Source of the DNA: Multifurca ochricompacta
Lineage: Eukaryota > Basidiomycota > Agaricomycetes > Russulales > Russulaceae
Direction: 5' to 3'
Length of the DNA stretch: 64,000 bases
Assembly (NCBI GenBank): GCA_022496185.1
Contig: WTXG01000100.1
Span: forward strand, 1 to 64,000
The notes beneath the pieces are model-generated. The model made no database searches and had not been told where the DNA came from. It worked only from the letters and a program-made list of their open reading frames with translations. The position numbers and the translations under genes are program-made. Shown piece after piece: positions 1 to 10,448 of the stretch. The number at the start of each line of letters is the position of its first letter. The first letter of the stretch is position 1.

Positions 1-107
1 CAAGGACAATGCCGGTCATAACATGGTCATCAAGGGAATAGACAAGGCCAAACAACGTGTCACGTGATGAAGAAAGAAAACAAGACGACACGCGGGGTTC
101 GTAACAC
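1..107 (-). repeat. Second LTR-terminus-like sequence (possible 3' LTR start or related element)
   Basis: Read on the minus strand from 107, the sequence begins TGTTACGAACCCC, identical to the start of the 5' LTR at 4267. The following bases do not match the 5' LTR. It could be a diverged or recombinant 3' LTR, or the end of a related element joined by deletion. The window ends before this can be decided. Confidence 0.35.
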
Positions 108-2242
108 ATGTCGTGAAGACTGACCAATGGCTGTCCTCGCAAAAACTTCCTCTGGGAGCACCGTCACATCATTGTTGTCTTCCGCACCATTATTCAGATC
201 CGGTCGCCTTGATAGGGCATCTGCACGAGCATTACGACTTCCAGCAATGTGCTTCAGTTCAAAGTTGTATTCTTCGAGCTCTAGGACTTCACGAGCAACC
301 CGTCGGCTTATTTTGTGAGGTTCCTTCCAATAGAGTAGGTTGGAGTGATCAGTGTGAATGATGGTCTTGTAGGAAGTCCCTGCTAAGTACGGTCGCCAGT
401 GTCATAACGCTTTTACTATGGCCAATAGTTCTCTATCCCAAATGTCATAATTTCGTTCCACTGGCGAGAATGTTTCTGAATAAAAGGCTACTGGGTGGAG
501 AAGTCCCGTCATGTCCCGTTGATTCAGTACGGCACCATTCGCGAAGTGAGATGTGTCAACTTCAAGTTCGAAGGGTTTCTGCAGATCTGGTTGTAAAAGG
601 ACCGGTTCTGAGCTGATGATGTCGCGAATTTGTTCAAAAGCCGTTTGATGCTCCTCTGTCCAGTGCCAAGGGACGTCTTTCTTCAGTAATCTGTTCAGTG
701 GTTGGGCGATCCCTGAGAATCCCGAACAAAGTGTCGATAGAAGTTACAGAAACCGATAAAAGACCGCACGTCCTTGACACACGTAGGCACTGGCCATTCT
801 TGTACTCCTTGCACCTTCACAGGGTCCATCCGTACCTGTCCTCCTTCTAGGATAACTCCTAGGTACTCGACACTTGACTGTTCGAATGAGCATTTGGCGG
901 GTTTAAGGTACAGATCGTGTTTGCGAAGGATGTCCAACACCTGGTGCACTCATTCTCGATGGTGGGTCAGGTCATTTGCAGTGGCAACCAATATGTCGTC
1001 CATGTAAACCACTACTTCGCCAGTGAGAATGAGGTCACGGAAGATGTGGTTCATCATTGATTGGAAGGTAGCAGGTGAGTTGGTGAGGCCAAAAAACATA
1101 ACATTTGGTTCGAACAGCCCCTGATTGGTCTTGAAGGCCACTTTACATTGATCCCCATCTTTGATTCGAATGTTATTGTATCCCCAGCGGACGTCCATTT
1201 TGGAGAATAAGGACTTATCCCTCATGGTGTCGATGAGTTCCGAAATAAGTGGCAAGGGGTAGGCGTTTTTCACAGTATAGGCATTTATCTGTCGGTAATC
1301 TTGAACAGGTCGAAGTTTGCCATCTTTCTTCTTGATAAAGAAGAACGGCGATGCGTATGGTGATTTTGACGGTCTAATATATCCTTTTGCAAGATGTTCT
1401 TCCAAGAACACTGTAAGCGCGGTTTGTTCTGTCTGTGACAACGGGTAGATTTTGCAGTCGATTGCCGATGGGGTATCAGGTATGAAGTCAATGGCATGAT
1501 CCCATGGTCGCATGGGAGGGAAGCATTGCAATTCCTCCTCTGAGAACACTTTCCAGTGTCTATGGTATTCCGCTGGTACCACTTCTTCAAATGTCTTTTC
1601 CATACGCCCTTCTACTGCCTTCTGCACGAGCTCTGATGCTTTGGTAACAAAACAGCAGCTTGGGTCCTCCTCTTTTGTTACTGCCGCTGTAGAGTGTCGG
1701 GCTGCATAGTCATACCCCATAGATGTGATGAGCACAGGGTAGGAGTCCTTGCTCATTGTCGCATCGCCCCAATTGATCTTGGGTTCGAATGCAGCGAGCC
1801 AGGGATACCCCAGAACTAAGTCTTCTCCGCCTAAGTTGGTGACTAGGAAGCGTATTGTTTTTGTCTCCTCCCCCACCTGGACGTTCAGGTCGGTGTAATG
1901 CGTAATTTTTCCTGCCCGATTGGCAGTTCCGTCAATATTCCAGATATTCTTTTCTTGGGGGAGTGCCAGCATTCCCAATCCCATAGTTTTCACCATTTGT
2001 GGGCTGATGAAATTGTCGGTAGCTCCTGAGTCGATCAGGATGTCGCGATCGGCCGTTTTCTGTGTAGTCTCGAAATGTACTGGTATTTTCAATGATTTGA
2101 AGCGACTAGTATACACAGAGGTTACATGTAGTGCTCGTGCCCAGGCCGATGGGTTTGAGCCGATCAAAAATCCTTCTTTGCGAATGCCTTTTCCACTAGG
2201 ATGGCTCACACTTCTTCGCTTTCCTTCATCATGCTTGCCCAT
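108..2242 (-). pseudogene. Gypsy pol remnant: protease, reverse transcriptase, RNase H
   Basis: Pol opens at an ATG at 2242, overlapping the end of gag by 37 nt in the -1 frame, as expected for Metaviridae frameshifting. The aspartic protease motif ILIDSGATDNFIS comes first. RT follows, with KKKDGKLRPVQDYRQIN, the SKMDVRWGYNNIRI block and VVVYMDDILVA. An in-frame TGA (positions 950-952) falls after the YMDD block, within THHRE-VHQVL. A 1-nt deletion near 710 breaks the frame after YRHFVRD. The thumb and RNase H can then be read in another frame (FELEVDTSHFANGAVLNQ, later HTDHSNLLYW), with a further TGA at 402-404 where Arg is expected (AL-HWRPYL). The integrase zinc finger and DDE core are absent. 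Not functional. Confidence 0.85.
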
Positions 2243-3672
2243 ATTTCCTGCACCTTTTCTTCCTTTGTCTTTTTGTTAACGGTCAGTGGATTGTTATGGA
2301 CTGGTGCAACCGTTGCTTCCGCCGCTCGTACCCCCTTTTTCGGGCATTCCCTGGACATGTGCCCTTGCGCCTTGCAGCGAAAGCACCTTCCTTCTTTCAT
2401 CAACGTTTGCCTTTCATCCTCCGTGAGCACAACCCGGGCTCTGGTCCTGTCAGCAGAGGTATCCATGGCATTCGGATCCCTCTGACTGGTATGTGCGGGT
2501 TTGACTCCGAAGGCGGCCTTCCATTGGTCGCGGGTCTTTCCCTTTTTTGTGTTGACCCCAAAACACGTCTGGAAATCAAGGTAATCTTGCTGCTGTCGGC
2601 GAGCAGCATCAACCCATGTATCCCAATCATTGGGATGGTGAAACTGGATGATGTTCTTTACCAGTGGGTTGGGCAACCCCTGGGAGAAGAGGTCCAGTGT
2701 GGCCTCTTCGTCGGTGTCATAGCCGGCTCTGTTGGCCAGACTTCTGAACTTCGCTACATAAGCGTCGAGTTCTCCCTTTTCCATCCTAAGGGACTTAAGC
2801 TCTCGAGCGGCCTTCTGTTTGGCCTGCCCATCCGTGAATGCGTCCTTAAATCTTTGGGCAATGGTTTCCCAAAGGCCCTCGCTAGTGGTACAACGGCCAC
2901 TTTCGATTTGTTCGTTCAGCCACTCCAGCTGTTCCATGGTCCAATCGTCTACAGCCTCCCCTCGGATCAGAGAGAGGAAGAGGTTTGCACGTTGGAAAGG
3001 GTTAATGATTTGGGGGACGTCATGGTTGAAGTTCTTAAAGGTCGTGAACTCCAGCATAAATTTCTTGCTTTGCGACCGATCCCCAGTGAACGTTTGGGGC
3101 AGTACTCCCGACAACCGTCCCGATGGTGGGGGAATGTTGGGTGGTAGCATGGCTGGCGGAGGTGGGGGGGGAGGTGCTGGGTCTGGGAGCTGGGCGGCGA
3201 TAGTGGACATGTTTTGGTAAAGTGGGGTGACGGTGTTGGTGGACTGTATTGAAATCTGGGGAGTTGTCAAAGCAGGGGCTCTGGACATGACAACTGCTGG
3301 TGCAACTGGGGTTGTAGTCGATGCTAATACCAGTGCTTCTTCACTATGTTCTTCTACGTACTCTTCTGGCTCAGAGTCCGTAACGATGGCCGGGGGATTC
3401 TCTCTCCACGGTCCTAAACCAAATTCAGGAGGGGCGGGTCCTGTAGTAACCCAAGAGTGTCGGCTGTCCGAATATCGGATACGATACCAAACTCTTTTCT
3501 CGTCGTCATATTCTACCGGTTGGTATCTTCCGTCGTGATAGACGTAGTATCCAAACTTGGACTCAAAATCTTTCCAGGTGGCAGAGCCAAGTACTTGTTG
3601 TGAAAGGTCAGGCTCGTCCCTTCGTTCGATGGGTTCTTCTTTGAACAGGGTCTGACTGTGGCTGGAAGCCAC
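2206..3672 (-). CDS. gag: Gypsy Gag polyprotein (start codon apparently lost)
   Basis: About 488 residues. An acidic N-terminal part is followed by a Pro-rich stretch around residue 170, then a retrotransposon gag-type capsid region (FTGDRSQSKKFMLEF, later YVAKFRSLANRAGYDTDEEA), and a C-terminal CX2CX4HX4C zinc knuckle CFRCKAQGHMSREC. It packages element RNA into virus-like particles. The open frame starts at GTG (3672) with a stop a few codons upstream. No ATG lies near the natural start, so the initiator has probably mutated from ATG. Pol follows in the -1 frame. Confidence 0.8.
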   Translation of the reverse strand: MASSHSQTLFKEEPIERRDEPDLSQQVLGSATWKDFESKFGYYVYHDGRYQPVEYDDEKRVWYRIRYSDSRHSWVTTGPAPPEFGLGPWRENPPAIVTDSEPEEYVEEHSEEALVLASTTTPVAPAVVMSRAPALTTPQISIQSTNTVTPLYQNMSTIAAQLPDPAPPPPPPPAMLPPNIPPPSGRLSGVLPQTFTGDRSQSKKFMLEFTTFKNFNHDVPQIINPFQRANLFLSLIRGEAVDDWTMEQLEWLNEQIESGRCTTSEGLWETIAQRFKDAFTDGQAKQKAARELKSLRMEKGELDAYVAKFRSLANRAGYDTDEEATLDLFSQGLPNPLVKNIIQFHHPNDWDTWVDAARRQQQDYLDFQTCFGVNTKKGKTRDQWKAAFGVKPAHTSQRDPNAMDTSADRTRARVVLTEDERQTLMKEGRCFRCKAQGHMSRECPKKGVRAAEATVAPVHNNPLTVNKKTKEEKVQEIWASMMKESEEV

Positions 3673-3719
3673 GATGAGAGACTCGACTTGATGTTATGTC
3701 CAGTGCGGGACGTTCCACA

Positions 3720-4267
3720 CGACTTGTGTGACAGCGTGATACAGGGGTTCGGATAAGAAACCAATAAGGTCTCTTGGAGTGAAGTGTGATGAGTCAAAGT
3801 CAAAGAGGCTGTACTCTAAGATGATGGTGAGCAAAAAGTGCCAGAAGCACTTGAGACAGACAGATGTTTCAAGAGGACAAGTCCAGAAGACAAGCACTGA
3901 TGTATTCAATAAGTCGAGTCTAAGGTCTACCGAGTAGCTATAGTGGACTTATATACGTAAAGCAGTGGGCGTCTACGAGATAAGGATACGGAGTCAAGTG
4001 GGCCCAAATATCTGAAAGCAGAGGGCGTAAAGCCTGGCTTCTACTGATAGGGGATTAAGTAAATGTCCAATCGTATGATAAGGAGATAAGCGATAAGCAA
4101 GGAAACAAGTAGGTAAACATATACAAGCAGACAAGTCACGGGGATGGACGAAGGGCATGTGACGGATCCCACGATGGAGACATGATCTGGTAGTGAAGCG
4201 TGGGCAGCAGGGAGGGGTTATTGTTGGGCAAGAAAAAGAATATGGGAAGCGATGGGGTTCGTAACAA
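3720..4267 (-). repeat. Gypsy 5' LTR and leader (inner boundary uncertain)
   Basis: Starts (minus strand) with TGTTACGAACCCC at 4267. A TATA-like TACGTATATAAG lies near 3950. The inner LTR end and the primer-binding site could not be placed with confidence; gag begins at 3672. Confidence 0.55.
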
Positions 4268-4740
4268 GAGCGGGCCACTGATAACTAATTAGATTTACAT
4301 TGCACGCTCAATTGGCTTTGGTATTTCATAGAGTAGTATTAGGACATATTTAAAGACACCCTGTAGCACGCTGCAGACCCCATCTTGTCCTCTTGGGGCT
4401 GTAGGTGCGCTTTATCATTTTATCTTTGTATTTAGTTAGGCCCAACTGATCTTGTCCTCTTGGGGCTGTAGGTGCGCTTTATCATTTTATCTTTGTATTT
4501 AGTTAGGCCCAACTGATCTTGTCCTCTTGGGGCTGTAGGCTCTTAGCAAAGTTCAATATAGGTCTATTCTTGCTGCATAAGCAAGGCAGAGTCCTCTGAC
4601 TGCTTCAAGCCTTATGCATGCATTAATCTCCGTGTTCTGGGCAGCTTCTGACTAGGATTTTATCACCTCTGAGTTTTACTATGACATTTACATCTTATCT
4701 AATCTAACATAGCAAGCGTGGGATAGAAGCACCCATTACA
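4268..4740 (+). repeat. Solo LTR, copy A of the TGTCCTGG...GTTACA family (5' truncated)
   Basis: Matches the distal two thirds of four other copies in the window (23711-24436, 50119-50843, 57582-58308, 62207-62936). It has the same TATTTAAAG TATA box and ends at ...CCCATTACA. The proximal part is missing exactly where the gypsy LTR begins, consistent with gypsy inserting into this older LTR. It cuts the Cys-rich host gene at 4741. Confidence 0.85.
4384..4584 (+). repeat. 67-bp tandem repeat inside LTR copy A
   Basis: The unit starting CTTGTCCTCTTGGGGCTGTA begins at 4384, 4451 and 4518 (period 67 bp). The third unit diverges after its first 20 or so bases. The other family members carry only two starts of this unit, so copy A gained one. 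Confidence 0.85.
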
Positions 4741-5093
4741 ACTTCCCACATCAGATTGACAATGGCATCTGTGCACTCCCTCCTAACAGTGTAACCCACT
4801 AAATCCTTGATATTCACATTTGCTTCGACCTTGATCACATCTTTCTGCCTTCCCAGGAAAGTCAAATATTCATTTAGTGGCAAGACAGATAAGCTTTCAT
4901 CTGACACATCCTGAACCCCATTAGTTTCAAAGTTCTGAACCTTCTCCAAGTTCTTCTTGGCCTGTCTATTGCCTTTTGCCTTTATCATGCAGAGAGAACA
5001 TGTTGCGCTGCATGTTAAAACATTTGCCTTCAGTGGAAATTTTTTGAGGCCTAGGGACTTCTTGCATTTTGCACACTTCTTTGACTCTGCCAT
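4741..5093 (-). pseudogene. Cys-rich (zinc-ribbon-like) host gene, 5' part only
   Basis: Starts at the ATG at 5093 with MAESKKCAKCKKSLGLKKF. The pattern CX2C followed by CX3CX2C in the first 45 residues suggests a small zinc-binding fold, followed by a Lys-rich stretch and an acidic/hydrophobic segment (LSVLPLNEYLTFLG). The reading continues into LTR copy A at 4740, so the natural C-terminus is lost. The region just upstream of the ATG was split by the copia element (5129-13648), with its original continuation at 13654. I do not recognise a family; similar Cys-rich N-termini occur in uncharacterised fungal proteins. Function unknown and probably dead. Confidence 0.5.
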
Positions 5094-5128
5094 CTCTAGA
5101 TAGCTATGAGGTGGGCTTGGGAGAAGTG

Positions 5129-5644
5129 TGTTGACACGGGACATGTCTGGAGATGCTTCAGGCATCTGAGGATTGCTTTAGCTGTAGATAAGATTAGATT
5201 AGGTTCCGGAGTTTCGGACTTTTTACAATATCTTTATTACATTTCTTTCTCACCTTACTCAGCTGATTAGTGATGTCCTTAGTAATGTGCAGTAAGCATG
5301 TGATATCTCTTTGGCCAATGGCCTTTATCCCTCTCTGTCTATTGTCCGGCACTTGTGGACTTATTCCCAGTGCGCACAGACCATTTCCCCTGGCCCCTGT
5401 GGGTATATAAGGGTGTCTGTTTTGTCTCTTACACTTCAGAGTTCTTCTAACCTCTGAAGCATAAGTTCCTTTTACTTTACTCTCTACTACCTTTAGACTA
5501 ACCTTCTATATAGACTTGTCTTTGTTCTATGTCAGTAGTATAGTATAATATAGAGTTCTTCTAACCTCTGAAGCACTTGTCTTTGTTCTAGCCTCACACA
5601 CTACTAACCACAGTCAGTATAACCAGCAGCATGATTGTTTGACA
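5129..5644 (+). repeat. Copia element 1, 5' LTR
   Basis: 516 bp, TGTTGACA...TGTTTGACA. It contains a TATATAAGGGTG promoter box, followed by the inverted repeat CTTCAGAG...CTCTGAAG. Confidence 0.95.
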
Positions 5645-5658
5645 GGTTATGGGCCCTG
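5645..5658 (+). other. Primer-binding site complementary to the initiator-Met tRNA anticodon arm
   Basis: GGTTATGGGCCCTG directly follows the LTR. Its reverse complement CAGGGCCCATAACC matches the anticodon arm of eukaryotic tRNA-iMet (CAGGGCUCAUAACC) at 13 of 14 positions, the mismatch being a possible G:U pair. This is the half-tRNA priming known for Drosophila copia and yeast Ty5. The region 5659-7083 is non-coding leader. Confidence 0.8.
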
Positions 5659-6388
5659 CCACTCATACTGATCTGTAAATTCCCTTTGTTCATTTACAGC
5701 CCAACTCGCTCTCACACACCAAGCTCACAAAAAGCTTCAAAGTTTTTCCCACCACTTTCTTCCTGTGAGCTTTCCTATTTACTGTCTGTGCACCTTAACA
5801 CCCCACAGGATGACGCAGTTTACTGCTCATCCTGAACTGTTTGGCTAGCCCTTCAGGGTTCTTGCAAAAGGTGATGAGGGACCCTAAGTGGGTGAAACAC
5901 CTTGAGCTCCTTGAGTGCGCACTAGGTATTAGTAATTTCTTAGTTGTAGCTGGGTTTTCGTCCCATAGATAGTCTTAGTAGGCCTATAGCCAGAAGCTTG
6001 TGGCTTTAAGTCCAGTCAATGCTTGGCTCTATCTGTAAGCCAGGTTTAGCGACCCGCATGTGGAGTTTAGGGTCTAGAACAAGGCATGGGTAGTGTACTC
6101 CCATGACACTTGGGCTCGATACAAGTAGGCTGCACTACTATAGTCTATACATAGTAGATATAGTCTTCATCTCTGGGCATAAGCATCCGTTGCCTTTGTA
6201 GGGTAACCACGCCCTACCAGAGACAGACTAGACATCTGCTTGGTCATGGCCCCAATCATCTAGGGCTTAATCATGGACTCCACCACCAGCATTAGAGGAA
6301 GGGCTATACACCCTTTGTCTCTAATGGAACTTGCAGTTGGCTCCTCCATGACATGACTCCCAGTCCTGTTTACACTAGACACTCTGGC

Positions 6389-6881
6389 TGTTGACACGGT
6401 ATGTGTCTTGAGGTGCTTCAGGCATCTAGGTTAGGGTCTAAGCTGTGCTAGATTAGATTAGATAAAGATTCGGAGTTTCGGACTTTTTACCTTATCATTA
6501 TTACCTTCTTTCTTGCGATGCACAGCAGCTGACTGATGTACCTTAGTAATCCTGTGTAGCATGTGATATCTCACTGGCCAATGGCCTTAGTCCCTCAGTA
6601 GTACATTCTAGCATATTCCATTGCACACAGACCATCCCTTGAGTGTATATAAGGGTGTCTGTTTCGTCTCTTACACTTCAGAGTTTCTTCTATCTCTGAA
6701 GTGTAAGTCATCCTCTCTACTATCCTCACTACCTTAGACTGACTCTGTATATAGGAACTTGTCTTTCTAGGTGTGTAGTATAGTATAATAGAGTTTCTTC
6801 TATCTCTGAAGTGAACTTGTCTTTCTAGCCTCACACACTAACTAACAGTCAGTATCACTGCGCGCACATGCCTGTTTATCA
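6389..6881 (+). repeat. Nested solo LTR 1 (copia subfamily), TSD ctggc
   Basis: 493 bp, TGTTGACACGG...TGTTTATCA, flanked by ctggc at 6384-6388 and 6882-6886. The second copia element has the uninterrupted sequence at the matching place (near 19672). Confidence 0.93.
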
Positions 6882-8279
6882 CTGGCTAGTCTACCAGAGC
6901 TTATGTCTAGTTACAGGATTGCGCTAGACAGCTTTACTATACCTAGAAAGTCGCACAACAAAGGCAGGACCTTTCTAGGTTCTGAAGCATAGCGCCACAG
7001 TATGGGGTGGCACTCTTAAGCGAGACCTGGGCACTGGTTCTAATTGCTCCTTGGAACCAGGAACTTTCTATAACATCTCAAAAATGCCATCCTCAATTGT
7101 CTTCCCTCCCTCCTCCAAGATGGAGCACCTTGACGGGTCCAACTGGCAGGTTTGGTCTGCCAATTTTAATGCCCTTTTGAGGATGAACGGGCTCAGGAGG
7201 CACATTATCACAGCCTACCCTGACATGCCCCTCCTCCCTGAAGATAAGGAAGAGAAGGAAAAAATGCAGAAGGAAGTCATTGATCCCATCCTTAGGGAAT
7301 GGATGGGAGAAGAGGAAATGTTGATTGGGCTCTTGTACCTCAATGTAACCCAAGAGGTTTACTCACAAGTAACCTCTGATGCCGACTATCCTTCTCTTTT
7401 TGAGAAGTATAGTAAGTTGGAACGGCTTTATGGTGCTGTAGGTAGCATGGCCACATATAATTTGTGGCTTGCCCTGGTGTCCTTCCATTTGGATGAAGGA
7501 CAGTCTTTCAGGACCCAATTACAAAAGGTCCTGGATGCCAGGAGTACCCTCAGGGAGAATGGGATGGAGGTCAATGACCTCCAGATGAGCTTTATCTTAT
7601 TAAAAGCTCTCCCTGACTCCTACAGTACCATTGCTGGTTCTATACTGGCCTCTGGCGATCCAGAGCGCCTTTCCCCTCAGGACCTTGTGCAGAGGTTCCT
7701 GAATGAGGAAAGTCGCCTGGCGGGTCCCTCAGGAAGTGGTAGTGCAGTCCTATCTAAGGCTGCACCTGTCAAATCAAAACCAAAAAATACAAATTTATCA
7801 CCACTTCCCACTGCTGCCCCTGGTTCACAAGGGGTGGTCTGCTTCTATTGCCAAAAGCCTGGACACAAGTCCAATGCTTGTGCAAAGAAGAAGAAGGACC
7901 TGGAGAATGCCAAAAAGGGCAAGGCGGGTAACAAGAAGAGGGCTGAGGCCCAACATGTAAATACTATAGCCACCGTAGTTAATGGTAGTGGCAAAATAGA
8001 GGAGGTGCATGAAGCACCTCGCATTCACCTTTATGTGCACACCTATAATCTGGACATCAACTCAGATTATTGGATGCTTGATAGTGGAGCAATGGCTCAT
8101 TTCAGCCCCAACCTTGAAGACTTTGATACATATAAAGTTGACACCACCCATGAAGTATCACTAGGTGACAACTCCATAGTCAAAACAAATGGAGTTGGCA
8201 CTGTGATCATCAGGACTGATCAAGGTTTTGACTTGGAATTGAGCAATGTGCTCCACATGCCTGGAGGACATAAAATACT

Positions 8280-8794
8280 TGAAGAACAGGCATGTGCGTG
8301 CAGTGATACTGACTGTTGGATGTTAGTGTATAAAGCTAGAAAGACAAGTTACTTCAGAGGTAGAAGAAACTCTATTATACTATACTACACACCTAGAAAG
8401 ACAAGTTCTATATACAGAGTTAGTCTAAGGTAGTGAAGATAGTAAAGAGAACGACTTACACTTCAGAGGTAGAAGAAACTCTGAAGTGTAGGAGACGAAA
8501 CAGACACCCTTATATACTATCCAAGGGGTGGTCTGTGCACTGGGAATAAGTCCACAAGTGCCAGACAAAGTCCAAACAACAAACATGAGGGAGAAAGGCC
8601 ATTGGCCAGTGAGATATCACATGCTACACAGGATTACTAAGGTACATCAGTCAGCTGCTGCGCATCATGAGAAAGAAAGTAATAATGATATGGTAAAAAG
8701 TCCGAAGGTCTGAATCTTTATCTAATCTAATCTTGCACAGCTTAGACCCTAACCCAGATGCCTGAAGCACCTCAAGACACATGCCATGTCAACA
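8280..8794 (-). repeat. Nested solo LTR 2 (copia subfamily, reverse), TSD atact
   Basis: 515 bp; read on the minus strand it is TGTTGACATGG...CTTCA. Flanked by atact at 8275-8279 and 8795-8799. It splits protease from integrase. The uninterrupted sequence is present in copia 2 near 18285. Confidence 0.93.
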
Positions 8795-9945
8795 ATACTC
8801 TCCACCAGTGCCCTAGTAGAAAAAGGGGCAACTGTGTTCTTTGATAATAAGAAGGCAACAATTAAATATGGCGATAATGTTATAGCGGAAGCATGGAAGT
8901 TTGGCAAATTGTACTGGGTGCTAGGCAAACACATCCTTAATAGCATCAGTACAACTGCATCTGCCTCACTAGAAATCTGGCATCAAAGAATGGGCCATAT
9001 GTCAAAAGAGGCCCTGAAGAGATATGCTCCTGAGGCAGTAAAAGGCCTGAAAATAAATAATAGCCAAGTGGAAGACAAGCCGTGTTATGGCTGTGAAATG
9101 GGCAAGTCCCATTGTCTTCCATTTCCCCCATCTTCAAAGCACGCATCAGCCCCCCTTGAGATCCTGCATAGTGATCTCATAGGCCCCTTGCAGTGCAGTT
9201 CAATACAAGGGAATCTATACTTTGCCACCTTCTTGGATGACTTTAGCAGATATGCTCTGATCATTCCAATGAAGTCTAAAGATCTGTTCACACCAGTTTT
9301 CAATAAACTGAAGACATTACTTGAAAATAAATTCAATCATAAAATCAAGTGTCTTCATACAGATCATGGTGGCGAGTATGTGAACAAGGCACTGAAGGCA
9401 ACGCTTGAAGATTATGGCATAGAGCATAAACTTACGATGCCGTACAGTCCACAACAGAATGGAAGGGCTGAGAGATTCAATAGAACCATTATGGAAAAAG
9501 GCACTAGCATGCTGCACGATGCTGGCCTGTCTCTCAGTTTTTGGGAGTGTGCTGTCAAGACAGCATGTCATATTTATAACAGAACTCCCATTTGTTCTAA
9601 TAAGTGGAAAACTCCGCTTGAGCTTCTGGTTGGGAACAAACCAGATGTCTCATACTTTAAGGTCTTTGGATGCAAAGCCTATTATCATGTTCCAGAGGGC
9701 AAGTGGCGTAAACTAGATCCCAAAGCCAGGGAAGCCATCTTTGTCGGGTATGAGCCCACTTCTAAGGGCTATACACTTTGGGATAGTTGTACCCGGTCTC
9801 TCGTCTTTTCACGAGATGTTACATTTGATGAGAGATCCTTCCCATCCCGCTCTGATAAGGACAACAGAGCAGAGAAATCCATAGAGCAACCTAGTGAAGG
9901 TGGCTCATTTACTTTACCTGGTGGCCCAGTCCAGCCACCACCAGC

Positions 9946-10448
9946 TGTTGAACATAGAAGATGTTTGGTGATGCTTCAGGCATCAGGTGATTAGATTAGC
10001 TGCTTTGTAGATAAGATTAGATTCCGGAGTTTCGGACTTTTACCATATCTTTATTACTTTCTTTCTCACATTCCACAGCAGCTGACTGATACATCATGTA
10101 ACATGTGATTTCTGTAGTGGCCAATGACCTTTATCCCTCTTGTTTATTGTTTGGACTCTGTCCGGCACTTGAGGACTTATTCCCAGTGCACAGACCATCC
10201 CTTGAATAGTATATAAGGGTGTCTGTTTCATCTCTTCCACTTCAGAGTTCTTCTAACCTCTGAAGTGTAAGTTTCTTTCTATACTATCTACTTCACTATT
10301 AGACTAACGTTCTTTACATAGAACTTTCTTGTCTAGGTCAGTAGTATAGTTAATAGAGTTCTTCTAACCTCTGAAGTAACTTTCTTGTCTAGCTTAAACC
10401 CGCTAACACTCACAGTCAGTATGCTGCGCCTCATGCCTGTTCGACACC
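9946..10448 (+). repeat. Nested solo LTR 3 (copia subfamily), TSD ccagc
   Basis: 503 bp, TGTTGAACATAG...TGTTCGACA, flanked by ccagc at 9941-9945 and 10449-10453. It lies between the integrase and RT domains. The empty site is in copia 2 near 17160. Confidence 0.93.

Larger units (their letters stand above)
1..4267 (-). mobile_element. Ty3/gypsy retrotransposon, integrase-deleted, 3' end off the window
   Basis: Minus-strand element in the order 5' LTR, gag, protease-RT-RNase H. The gag zinc knuckle, the DSGAT protease motif and the YMDD reverse transcriptase box are all readable. No integrase is present: after RNase H the sequence meets, near position 107, a second copy of the terminal motif TGTTACGAACCCC (read on the minus strand) that also opens the 5' LTR at 4267. 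The element stops abruptly at 4267 inside another LTR whose 5' part is missing, so it is probably nested in that LTR; its far end and target duplication lie left of the window. It carries in-frame stops and a frameshift, so it is not autonomous. Confidence 0.85.

Noticed and set aside
113..361. Small plus-strand reading frames opposite gypsy pol
   Set aside because: They are antisense shadows of the RNase H region, have non-ATG starts and no recognisable domain.
2296..3220. Long plus-strand frames across the gag region
   Set aside because: Mirror frames of gag; the minus-strand frame has the zinc knuckle and capsid motifs.
4704..5165. Cys-rich frame read as starting with MPEASPDMSRVNT
   Set aside because: Those first residues come from the copia LTR (starting at 5129) and the last ones from LTR copy A; only 4741-5093 is host sequence.
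7051..7083. Upstream TTG start for copia gag
   Set aside because: ATG 7084 is conserved in copia element 2 (19471) and starts the gag core.
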